NCBI GenBank assembly: GCA_016190985.1
Contig: JACPPI010000012.1
Coordinates: 1-64,000 of the forward strand
DNA: 64,000 nt
Direction: 5' to 3'
Source: Opitutia bacterium
Lineage (GTDB): Bacteria; Verrucomicrobiota; Verrucomicrobiia; Opitutales; Opitutaceae
Shown piece by piece: positions 33,127-40,457 of the stretch. Every line of letters starts with the position of its first letter. Positions within the stretch are counted from its first letter, which is position 1. Both the position numbers and the translations under genes were made by a program. The notes below the pieces were generated by a model. It searched no databases. It was not told where the DNA came from and saw nothing but the letters and a program-made list of their open reading frames with translations.

Positions 33127-33573
33127 ATGAAAACCATCCTCGTGCCCGTGGATCTTTCCGCCGCCACCCTCCGGGTGTGCGACGCGGCCGGCGATCTCGC
33201 CCGTCTGATGGATGCGCGCCTGGTGTTCCTGCACATCGTGCAGGAGCCGCCGGTCATGTTGAACGACTACTATGCGTTTGACGCCGGGGCGTTGTCCGAG
33301 GCGGTGAAAGCCGGCGAAAAATACGCCACGCGCCGGCTGCTGGCCCTGGCCCGGCGTTGCCGTCGGAAAAACCTGACCGTCCGCACCGTGCAGCTCACCG
33401 GCCAGCCGGTGGCGGGCATCCTCGCGCAGGCCGCCGCGACCAAGGCCGACTACATCGTCCTCGGTTCGCACGGCCACGGCGCCGTCTACGATCTGATCGT
33501 GGGCAGCACGACCCGCGGCGTCCTGCGCAAAGCCCGCTGTCCCGTGCTGGTGATCCCGGCCGGGCGGCGTTGA
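33127..33573 (+). CDS. Universal stress protein UspA family, second copy
   Basis: A 148-residue protein starting MKTILVPVDLSAATLRVCDA, with the Usp fold and the nucleotide-binding signature GSHGHGAVYDLIVGSTT. It is a clear paralogue of the protein at 30211-30672. It lies between a two-box promoter and the nirK1 promoter, so it is a single-gene unit co-regulated with respiratory genes. Usp proteins bind ATP and respond to stress; the precise target here is not evident. Confidence 0.9.
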   Translation: MKTILVPVDLSAATLRVCDAAGDLARLMDARLVFLHIVQEPPVMLNDYYAFDAGALSEAVKAGEKYATRRLLALARRCRRKNLTVRTVQLTGQPVAGILAQAAATKADYIVLGSHGHGAVYDLIVGSTTRGVLRKARCPVLVIPAGRR

Positions 33574-33645
33574 GCCCGCCTCACTTCCGCGCCCTTTCCC
33601 AATGCCTGCCGTTCGGGCGGATGGCACCTTAATCGGCCCGCCACC

Positions 33646-33707
33646 GCAATATATGCGCAGTGTAGTGCAACTGTTGCCGAGCCCCCCGGACCGTTTTTTG
33701 GCAGTCT
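33646..33707 (+). promoter_or_regulatory. Two-box promoter of nirK1
   Basis: GCAATATATGCGCAG (33646-33660) and GCAACTGTTGCCGAG (33667-33681) start 21 bp apart. After 20 bases the -10 candidate is CAGTCT (33702-33707). The ATG at 33715 implies a leaderless message. Confidence 0.7.
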
Positions 33708-33714
33708 ATCCTTC

Positions 33715-35244
33715 ATGAATACTCCACGCAATATTCTCTCCGCCCTCGTGCTCGCTTTCCTCGCGGTGGCCGCGGCCCTGGCCACGACCACGCTCCTGCG
33801 GGCTTCCGAAGGCCCGGCCGACGCCAAAGGCCCGGTCCTCCTCCCGATCGAGGTGCTCAACCTGCCGATCGAGCAGGCCATCCTCACCGCGCCGCCCCAT
33901 GTGCCGCCGCCGCTCAACCGCAAGTATGCGGCGCGGGTCGTCATCAACCTCGAGGTCCGCGAGGTCGTGGGCCGGCTGGCTGACGGCGTCGAATACACCT
34001 TCTGGACCTACGGCGGCAGCGTGCCCGGCTCCTTCATCCGCATCCGCGAGGGCGACGTGGTGGAGTTCCACCTGAACAACCACCCGTCCTCGAAGCTCCC
34101 GCACAACATCGACCTGCACGCCGTCACCGGCCCCGGCGGCGGCGCGGCCTCGACCTTCACGGCGCCGGGCCACAGCTCGCAGTTCACCTTTCAGGCGCTG
34201 AATGCCGGTCTCTACGTCTACCATTGCGCCACCGCGCCCGTGCCGATGCACATCGGCAACGGCATGTATGGCCTCATCCTCGTCGAGCCCAAGGACGGGA
34301 TGCCCAGGGTGGACAAGGAATACTACGTCATGCAGGGCGAGTTCTACACCACCGGCAGATACGGCGAGGAAGGCATGCAGTCCTTCGACATGGCCAAGGC
34401 CATCGACGAGCGCCCGCCCTACATCGTGTTCAACGGCTCGGTCGGCTCCCTCGTTGGCGACAAGGCCATCACCGCCAATGTCGGCGAACACGTCCGCATC
34501 TACTTCGGCGTCGGCGGGCCGAACGTCACCTCGTCCTTCCACGTCATCGGCGAGATCTTCGACAAGGTCTGGCCCGAGGGCGGCACGAAGTGGATCCAGG
34601 AAAACGTGCAGACCACCATGGTGCCGTCCGGTGGTTCCTCCATCGTCGAGTTCAAGGTCGATGTCCCCGGCACCTTCATCCTCGTGGACCACTCGCTCAC
34701 GCGCACCTTCAACAAGGGCTCGCTGGGCATGCTCAAGGTCGCCGGACCCGACAACCGCGTCATCTACTCCGGCAAGGAGGTCGACGCCGTCTATATCGGC
34801 GCGCAGGCCGAGGCCGGCTCCGACTCCGCCAAGCGCGAGGCCGAGCTGAAGGAGCTGTTCACCATCGAGCTCAAGACCAATCCCAAGCTCGCCGGGCTCA
34901 CGAAGGAGATCCAGGCGGAGAAAGGCAAGCAGGTCTACATGGGCCTCTGCTTCGCCTGCCACCAGCCCGACGGCAAGGGCCTGCCCGGCGCCTTCCCGCC
35001 GCTCGCCGCCTCGGACTACATGCTGGCCGACCGCGACCGTGCCATCCGCACCGTGCTCAAGGGCCTCAGCGGCCCCGTCACGGTCAACGGCGTCACCATC
35101 AACAGCGTCATGCCGCCGCAGGAGGCCGTGCTCACCGACGCGCAGATCGCCGACGTGCTCACCTATGTCTTCAACGCCTGGGGCAACAAGGGCGACGCGT
35201 TCACCACCGACCAGGTGAAGGCCATCCGCAACCAGATCCATTGA
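33715..35244 (+). CDS. nirK: Copper nitrite reductase with C-terminal cytochrome c domain
   Basis: A 509-residue periplasmic enzyme reducing nitrite to NO. After a signal peptide (about residues 1-30) come two cupredoxin domains. [10 protein letters not shown] carries the catalytic Asp and His, [18 protein letters not shown] carries type 1 and type 2 copper ligands, and SSFHVIG and LVDHSLTR carry the remaining histidines. A class I cytochrome c domain follows from about residue 400 with [11 protein letters not shown] and a methionine in VMPPQ, so electrons can enter through the fused heme. The two-box promoter gives a leaderless start. nirV and sco follow. A second NirK of different build lies at 36952. 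Confidence 0.94.
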   Translation: MNTPRNILSALVLAFLAVAAALATTTLLRASEGPADAKGPVLLPIEVLNLPIEQAILTAPPHVPPPLNRKYAARVVINLEVREVVGRLADGVEYTFWTYGGSVPGSFIRIREGDVVEFHLNNHPSSKLPHNIDLHAVTGPGGGAASTFTAPGHSSQFTFQALNAGLYVYHCATAPVPMHIGNGMYGLILVEPKDGMPRVDKEYYVMQGEFYTTGRYGEEGMQSFDMAKAIDERPPYIVFNGSVGSLVGDKAITANVGEHVRIYFGVGGPNVTSSFHVIGEIFDKVWPEGGTKWIQENVQTTMVPSGGSSIVEFKVDVPGTFILVDHSLTRTFNKGSLGMLKVAGPDNRVIYSGKEVDAVYIGAQAEAGSDSAKREAELKELFTIELKTNPKLAGLTKEIQAEKGKQVYMGLCFACHQPDGKGLPGAFPPLAASDYMLADRDRAIRTVLKGLSGPVTVNGVTINSVMPPQEAVLTDAQIADVLTYVFNAWGNKGDAFTTDQVKAIRNQIH

Positions 35245-35252
35245 GCGGCCGG

Positions 35253-35310
35253 GTAGGGCGGGGCCGCTGACCCCGCCTTGCTGCTGGCGGGATCAGAGAT
35301 CCCGCGCTAC
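35253..35310. repeat. REP-like doublet between nirK1 and nirV
   Basis: Two hairpins in a row, GGCGGGG/CCCCGCC (35257-35277) and GCGGGATC/GATCCCGC (35287-35305), lie within outer inverted ends GTAGGGCGGG and CCCGCGCTAC. The structure resembles paired REP sequences. Confidence 0.65.
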
Positions 35311-35324
35311 ATTCCTGTATTCCC

Positions 35325-36179
35325 ATGAAAGCCGCGTCCCTCCGCCGCCTCGGTATCTTGACGCTCGGCCTGTCGGCCGGGATGGGGCTGGGCGGCGCGG
35401 AAATCCAAAACCCGAAACCGAAAACCGGAAATCCCGGCTCGCCTTCCGTAGTCTTGGCGCAGGAGGGGATGATCGCCATCCCGGCCGGCGTCTATGTGCC
35501 CCTCCAGCGCACGACCAAGGAGGCCGCCCAGGTGGCGGTCGCCTCGTTCCTGCTCGACGAGCATCCCGTCACCAACGCGGAGTTTCTCGCCTTTGTGACC
35601 GTCCAGCCCAAGTGGCGCCGCTCGCAGGTGAGCGGACTCTTCGCCGACTCATCCTATCTGGAAAACTGGGCCGGCGACCTGGAGCCGGGGCCCTCGGCCC
35701 CGCCGGGTGCGCCCGTGGTGCGCGTCTCCTGGTTTGCCGCCCGCGCCTACGCCCGCTGGGCCGGCAAGCGCCTGCCGACCACCGCCGAGTGGGAACTCGC
35801 CGCCGCCGCCGGCTACGCGCGGCCCGACGGCCGGAACGACGCCGAGCTGAAACGCGACCTCTATGCCTGGCTGGCGCGCCCCGTGCCCGCGGTGCAGGCC
35901 GAGGCCGCCGCCGCCCGGCCCGATTTCCACGGTGTGCGCGGCCTGCACGGCCTCGTCTGGGAGTGGGTGGACGATTTCAACACCGCGATGGTCACCGGCG
36001 AATCGCGCGGCGATTCCGGCCTCGAGCGCGACCTCTTCTGCGGCGCCGGCTCCGTCGGCGCCAAGGACCCGGGCGATTACGCCGCCTTCATGCGCACCGC
36101 GCTCCGCTCCTCCCTCAAGGCCAACAACACCACTTCCGCGCTTGGCTTCCGCTGCGCCCAGGACGCCCCCCATCCATGA
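35325..36179 (+). CDS. nirV: NirV-like formylglycine-generating-enzyme family protein
   Basis: A 284-residue exported protein with a signal peptide and an FGE-sulfatase (SUMF1) domain: MIAIPAGVYVPL, DEHPVTNAEFLAF, VSWFAARAYARWAGKRLPT, LVWEWVDDF and GFRCA. NirV proteins of this fold commonly accompany nirK, although their biochemical role is unresolved. The segment after the signal peptide (EIQNPKPKTGN) is encoded by an A-rich repeat, bases 35401-35434, of the type AAATCCAAAACCCGAAACC, which looks like a low-complexity insertion kept in frame. The stop overlaps the sco start (ATGA). Confidence 0.82.
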   Translation: MKAASLRRLGILTLGLSAGMGLGGAEIQNPKPKTGNPGSPSVVLAQEGMIAIPAGVYVPLQRTTKEAAQVAVASFLLDEHPVTNAEFLAFVTVQPKWRRSQVSGLFADSSYLENWAGDLEPGPSAPPGAPVVRVSWFAARAYARWAGKRLPTTAEWELAAAAGYARPDGRNDAELKRDLYAWLARPVPAVQAEAAAARPDFHGVRGLHGLVWEWVDDFNTAMVTGESRGDSGLERDLFCGAGSVGAKDPGDYAAFMRTALRSSLKANNTTSALGFRCAQDAPHP

Positions 36180-36847
36180 ATGCCATCGCCTCCATGTCCC
36201 GTCCGGAAATATGTAATACAATACGTTACACATTTCCGGTTCGCCTCGGAGCCTTGATCCTGAGCGGACTGCTGGCCGTCCCCGGCGCCCTCGCCGCGGA
36301 ACCGGCCGCCAACCCCGACGCCTGCTGCCCGGCGATTGACGCCGCCGCCTTCACCAAGAACTCCCTCTACCAGGCCGACGCCACTTTCACCGACGACACC
36401 GGCCGCGCGGTCAAACTCGGGGAATTGCGCGGCCGGCCGGTGGTGCTCGCCATGTTCTTTGCCTCCTGCGGCTACGCCTGCCCGCTCATCGTGTCGGACA
36501 TGCAGACCATCCGGGAGAAGCTGCCGGCGGAGATCCGCGAGCGCGCGGCCTTTGTTCTCGTCTCCTTTGACGTCGCCCGCGACACCCCCGCCGCCCTCGC
36601 CACCTACCGCGCGCAGCGCTCGCTCGACGGCCAGTGGGTGCTCCTGCACGGCGCCGACGATTCCGTGCGCGAACTCGCCGCGCTGCTCGGGGTGAAATAC
36701 AAGCAGGAGACCGACGGTGCCTTCTCCCATTCCAACCTCATCACGATCCTGAACCCGCAGGGCGAGATCACGCACCAGCGCACCGGCCTCAAGGGCGGGC
36801 TCGACGAAGCCGCCGCCGCGCTGGCCGCCGCGGCCTGTGCCAACTGA
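36176..36847 (+). CDS. SCO1/SenC copper chaperone
   Basis: A 223-residue thioredoxin-fold protein that delivers copper to cupro-enzymes. The copper motif CGYACP lies near residue 100, and the third ligand histidine is in FSHSNLITIL. It follows nirV with a four-base overlap and probably loads NirK. The N-terminus is unusual: before the signal helix the protein reads SRPEICNTIRYTFPVR, encoded by a near-perfect palindrome (36203-36239) inserted in frame. A later start is possible only after that element. Confidence 0.9.
   Translation: MNAIASMSRPEICNTIRYTFPVRLGALILSGLLAVPGALAAEPAANPDACCPAIDAAAFTKNSLYQADATFTDDTGRAVKLGELRGRPVVLAMFFASCGYACPLIVSDMQTIREKLPAEIRERAAFVLVSFDVARDTPAALATYRAQRSLDGQWVLLHGADDSVRELAALLGVKYKQETDGAFSHSNLITILNPQGEITHQRTGLKGGLDEAAAALAAAACAN
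36203..36239. repeat. In-frame palindromic element in the SCO gene
   Basis: Arms CCGGAAATATGTAA and TTACACATTTCCGG pair with one mismatch around a 9-base centre. It encodes ICNTIRYT and belongs with the palindromes at 42612, 59906 and 62908. Confidence 0.6.
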
Positions 36848-36883
36848 CCCCTCCGCTCGCCCTTTCCCGGCGGCAGCAAAGGG

Positions 36884-36925
36884 TTGATTCAAGTCAAGGC
36901 ACGCGGGCGCCGCCTGCGGTAGGGT
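36884..36925 (+). promoter_or_regulatory. FNR/DNR-type box and -10 of nirK2
   Basis: TTGATTCAAGTCAA (36884-36897) fits TTGAY-N4-RTCAA. The -10 candidate TAGGGT (36920-36925) begins 29.5 bp from the box centre. Transcription would start near 36932, about 20 bases before the ATG. Confidence 0.75.
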
Positions 36926-36951
36926 GGCGGCTGCAACAGCCTGCACCTCCC

Positions 36952-38568
36952 ATGAAACATCTGTCCCGTTTGCCCGGCTTCGGCCGGCTCATCCTTGCCG
37001 GCGGAATCGCCGCCCTCGCGCTCACCGCGCCCGCCCGCGCCTGTGATGCCTGCAACAATCTGCTCGCCCGCCGCCTGCTCGGCGGCAGCAGCCCCTCGGC
37101 CCACGCCGCCGAACTCTCCGCCCTCGTGAAAAATTCCGGCTGGAGCGGCGCGGACAACCTCCTCGCCTTCGCCGGCGGCGCACCCCTGCAATTCGGCACC
37201 GACGCCGGTGGCGGCGGCGGTGGTGGCGCACCCACCGCGCCCGCTCATCCCTTCCAGGCGGTCATCGACCGGGACAAGAAACTCGGCATGTGGGAGACCA
37301 GCTACGTCGTCCCCGGCACCAAGGCCGACAAGAAATTCAACCTCGAGATGCGCGAGAGCGATGTGTTCATCGGCAACGGCGTCGTTTACAGCGGCTTCAC
37401 CGTCAACGGCACCATCCCCGGCCCCACCCTCGTCGCCGAGGAGGGCGACGTGATCGAGATGACCGTCGTCAACAAGGGCGACGTGCCGCACGGCGTGTCG
37501 ATCCACGCCGCCTACACCCAGACCTCGAAGTATTTCGGGAAAATCCCCGCCGGCGGCACCAAGAAACTCCTCTTCCGCGTCAACCACCCCGGCGTCTACA
37601 TGTATCACTGCGCGCCCGGCGGCCACGCCATCCCCATGCACACGCTGCTCGGCCAGTATGGCATGCTCGTCGTCAAGCCCAAGACCGTGAAGTTCAAGGC
37701 CGAGGAGATCATCGGCCACAAGCCCGACGTCGAGCTCTACATCGTGCAGCACGAGCTTTACGCCAACGGCAAGGACGCCGTCGAGGGCCACGCCGCCTAC
37801 GTGATGTTCAACGGGAAACTTTTCCGCTACGTCGAGAGCCCCATCAAGGTGCGCCCGGGCGACTTCGTCCGCATCAATTTCCTCAACGTCGGCCCCAACC
37901 TCGTCTCCACGTTCCACCTCGTCGGCATCATCTGGGACTACGCCTACTGGCAGGGCACGCCGGCGCCGGAGAACACCTTTCGGGGCGGCCAGACGGTCAC
38001 CGCCGGCCCGTCCGACTCCTGGGTGGTCGATTTTCGCGTGCCGCCCGATGAGGGCAACTACCTGATCGTCACCCATGCCTTCGGCTCCACCACCCGCGGC
38101 GCCATCGGCGTCCTCGCCGCGTCGAAGGACGCCCCGCGCACGCCGCCGATGCTCGCCGACGGCCCCGCCTTCACGGACGACGAGATCGCGAAGCACACCG
38201 CCGCGGCCGTCCGCGTCATCTCCCCGTTCAAGCCCACCAAGGACGATTTGGAGAACCCCTGCACGCTTCCCGCCGGGCAGAAGAAGCTCCGCATCCAGAT
38301 CATCGGCAACTCCTACTGGCCGAAGGTCGCCTCCGTGCCCGCCGGCACCACCGTCGAGTTTGTGAACGAGGACCTCTTCACCTTCGCCACGGGCGAGTTC
38401 GCCGGCATTCACGACGCCGTCACCGACGAGGCTCCCGCCGGCGGCCACTTCGCCTCCAAGATGCTCGGGCACGCCGAGAAATGGAGCGTCCAGCTCACCA
38501 AGCCGGGCGAATACAAATACCACTGCACGCCGCATCCCTACATGGAAGGCATCATCCGCGTCGAGTGA
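36952..38568 (+). CDS. nirK: Copper nitrite reductase with C-terminal plastocyanin-like domain
   Basis: A 538-residue periplasmic enzyme. After the signal peptide there is a region of about 90 residues with CDACNN and a glycine run, then two NirK cupredoxin domains. HGVSIHAAYTQTSKYF and YHCAPGGHAIPMHTLLGQYG carry copper ligands, and STFHLVG and IVTHAFGSTT carry further histidines. A third cupredoxin domain from about residue 440 ends with the type 1 site YHCTPHPYMEG, giving a built-in electron acceptor. It differs from NirK1 in its fused donor domain and in control by an FNR/DNR-type box. It heads an operon with a porin, a DUF2249 protein and a cupin. Confidence 0.93.
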   Translation: MKHLSRLPGFGRLILAGGIAALALTAPARACDACNNLLARRLLGGSSPSAHAAELSALVKNSGWSGADNLLAFAGGAPLQFGTDAGGGGGGGAPTAPAHPFQAVIDRDKKLGMWETSYVVPGTKADKKFNLEMRESDVFIGNGVVYSGFTVNGTIPGPTLVAEEGDVIEMTVVNKGDVPHGVSIHAAYTQTSKYFGKIPAGGTKKLLFRVNHPGVYMYHCAPGGHAIPMHTLLGQYGMLVVKPKTVKFKAEEIIGHKPDVELYIVQHELYANGKDAVEGHAAYVMFNGKLFRYVESPIKVRPGDFVRINFLNVGPNLVSTFHLVGIIWDYAYWQGTPAPENTFRGGQTVTAGPSDSWVVDFRVPPDEGNYLIVTHAFGSTTRGAIGVLAASKDAPRTPPMLADGPAFTDDEIAKHTAAAVRVISPFKPTKDDLENPCTLPAGQKKLRIQIIGNSYWPKVASVPAGTTVEFVNEDLFTFATGEFAGIHDAVTDEAPAGGHFASKMLGHAEKWSVQLTKPGEYKYHCTPHPYMEGIIRVE

Positions 38569-38585
38569 CCCTGCTTCGTCTCCCC

Positions 38586-39788
38586 ATGAAACGCCACCTC
38601 GCCTGTCTTCTTCTCGCCACCGGCGCCGGCCTCGCGGCTGACCCCGCCGATTTCGCCACCGCGCTCGCGCAGGGCAAGTTTTCGGTCAACGCCCGCCTCC
38701 GCTCCGAGAGCGTGGAGCAGACCGGCCTGCGCGACGCCCACGCGCTGACCCTGCGCACCCGCCTCGGTTTTGCGCCGGTCGCGTTCCGCGGCTGGAAATT
38801 CCTCGTCGAGGCCGAGAACATCGTGGCCGCCGACGGCGACAGCTACAGCCAGGCCGGTCTTAATGCCGGGGGCGCCGGCAAGGCCGTCGTCGCCGACCCC
38901 GAGAGCACCGAGATCAACCAGGCGTTTGTCAGCTACACCTCCGGCCAGACCACCGTCACCCTCGGCCGCCAGCGCCTCGTGCTCGACAACGCGCGCTTTG
39001 TCGGCGACGTCGGCTGGCGCCAGAACATGCAGACCTTCGACGCTGTCGTCGTGCAGGACAAGTCGCTCAACAAAACGACGCTCACCTACGCCTGGCTCGA
39101 CCGCATCAACCGCGTCTTCGGCGACCGGCACGCGCAGGGTTACTGGCAGTCCAACTCGCATCTCCTCAACGCCAGCTACGCCGGTCTGCCCGCCGGCACG
39201 CTCACCGGCTACGCCTACCTGCTCGATTTCCGCCGGCCCGCCTACGCCGCCAACTCCTCCGCGACCTACGGGATCAGTTTCGTCGGCGCCACCAGGCTCA
39301 CCGATGCGCTCAAGCTCACCTACCGGGCCGAGGCCGCCACGCAGGGCGACTACGGCTCCAGCCGGTTGAATTACCGCGCCAGCTACTACGACCTCGAGGC
39401 CGGCCTCGCCGCCACGCAGGGCGGTCTCACGCTCGGCCACGAGGTGCTCGGTTCCGGCAACGGCGTCGGCTTCAAGACCCCGCTCGCCACGCTCCACGCC
39501 TTCAACGGCTGGGCCGACCTCTTCCTCGCCACGCCCGCCGCCGGCCTGCGCGACACCTATGTGAAGGCTTCGCTCAACCTGCCCGCCGCGGTCTCGCTGC
39601 TCGCCTTCCAGCACTGGTATGAGACCGACGCCACCGGCGCCCGCCTCGGCGCCGAGTTCAACGTCCAGCTCACGCGCAAATTCGGGAAATATTTCACCGG
39701 CCTGGTCAAGTTCGCCGACTTCCGCCGGGACAGCCCCGCCCTGCCCGACGTGCGAAAAGTCTGGGTGCAGGCCGAGTTCGCCTATTGA
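38586..39788 (+). CDS. Alginate-export-like outer-membrane porin
   Basis: A 400-residue beta-barrel protein with a signal peptide ending GAGLAADPADF. Repeated amphipathic strands follow (for example SVNARLRSESVEQTG, LGRQRLVLDNARFVGDVGWRQN and LTYAWLDRINRVFGDRHAQGYW), closing with a final aromatic residue (VWVQAEFAY). The RLVLDNARFVGDVGWRQN block resembles alginate-export-type porins annotated in many denitrifiers and aquatic bacteria. Position after nirK2 suggests that it admits nitrite or other small anions; this is inference. Confidence 0.82.
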   Translation: MKRHLACLLLATGAGLAADPADFATALAQGKFSVNARLRSESVEQTGLRDAHALTLRTRLGFAPVAFRGWKFLVEAENIVAADGDSYSQAGLNAGGAGKAVVADPESTEINQAFVSYTSGQTTVTLGRQRLVLDNARFVGDVGWRQNMQTFDAVVVQDKSLNKTTLTYAWLDRINRVFGDRHAQGYWQSNSHLLNASYAGLPAGTLTGYAYLLDFRRPAYAANSSATYGISFVGATRLTDALKLTYRAEAATQGDYGSSRLNYRASYYDLEAGLAATQGGLTLGHEVLGSGNGVGFKTPLATLHAFNGWADLFLATPAAGLRDTYVKASLNLPAAVSLLAFQHWYETDATGARLGAEFNVQLTRKFGKYFTGLVKFADFRRDSPALPDVRKVWVQAEFAY

Positions 39789-39796
39789 TTGCCCGC

Positions 39797-40030
39797 ATGA
39801 CCGCGCCGAAATTCAGGACCATCGATGTCCGCCCGCTGCTCGCCCGCGGCGAGGAACCGCTGCCGCTGCTCCGCGCGCAGGTGGACGCCCTGGCCGCCGG
39901 CCAGGGCCTGACGGTCATCGCGCCGTTCATGCCCGCGCCGCTGATGGAAATGCTCAAGGGCGAAGGCTATCAGGTCACCGCCGAGCACCGCGCCGACGGC
40001 TCGTGGGCGGTGAATTTCTGGCGCGAATAG
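39797..40030 (+). CDS. DUF2249 protein
   Basis: A 77-residue cytosolic protein with the TusA-like DUF2249 layout: IDVRPLLARGEEPLPLL at the start, a helix, then MLKGEGYQVTAEHRADGSWAVNF. DUF2249 proteins often lie in denitrification and nitrosative-stress gene clusters. The ATG at 39797 was chosen; a TTG at 39785 is possible. It sits eight bases after the porin stop and is part of the nirK2 operon. Confidence 0.85.
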   Translation: MTAPKFRTIDVRPLLARGEEPLPLLRAQVDALAAGQGLTVIAPFMPAPLMEMLKGEGYQVTAEHRADGSWAVNFWRE

Positions 40031-40067
40031 CCGCGGCCGGCCTCCTGTCGCGACGCGCCATCCTCCT

Positions 40068-40415
40068 TTGAAAAAAACCACACTCCTCTCCTCCGCCGAA
40101 TCCGGCGCCTGCTCCCTGCTCGAGCCGGCGGCCAATGTCGCCCACGGCATCGTCAGCCGCGCAGTGCTCACCACGCCCGCCCTGCGGATCACGCTGTTTC
40201 ATTTCGCCGCCGGGCAGGAGCTGTCCGAGCACACCAGCAAGGCCCGCGCCCTCGCGCAGATCCTCACCGGCACGTGCAAATTTTCCGTCGGCGCGACGGT
40301 GCATGCGCTCAAGGCCGGCGACCTGCTGCACCTGCCGCCGGGCGCGCCGCACGCCGTGGCCGCGCCCGAGGCGTTCTCGATGCTGCTCACGCAGATCACC
40401 GAGCCCGCGGCCTGA
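40068..40415 (+). CDS. Cupin-domain protein
   Basis: A 115-residue single-domain cupin. The first cupin block is FAAGQELSEHTSKARALAQILTG, with a metal-ligand histidine in SEHTS, and the second is AGDLLHLPPGAPHAVAA, with a ligand histidine in PHAV. The only start in range is the TTG at 40068, giving MKKTTLLSS. Small cupins accompany DUF2249 and Ric genes in several denitrification clusters and may sense or bind a small ligand. The function here is unknown. Confidence 0.82.
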   Translation: MKKTTLLSSAESGACSLLEPAANVAHGIVSRAVLTTPALRITLFHFAAGQELSEHTSKARALAQILTGTCKFSVGATVHALKAGDLLHLPPGAPHAVAAPEAFSMLLTQITEPAA

Positions 40416-40457
40416 ACGGGTTTCCCGGACCGGGGTGAAGGCCGGCCGGTGGCGCGC

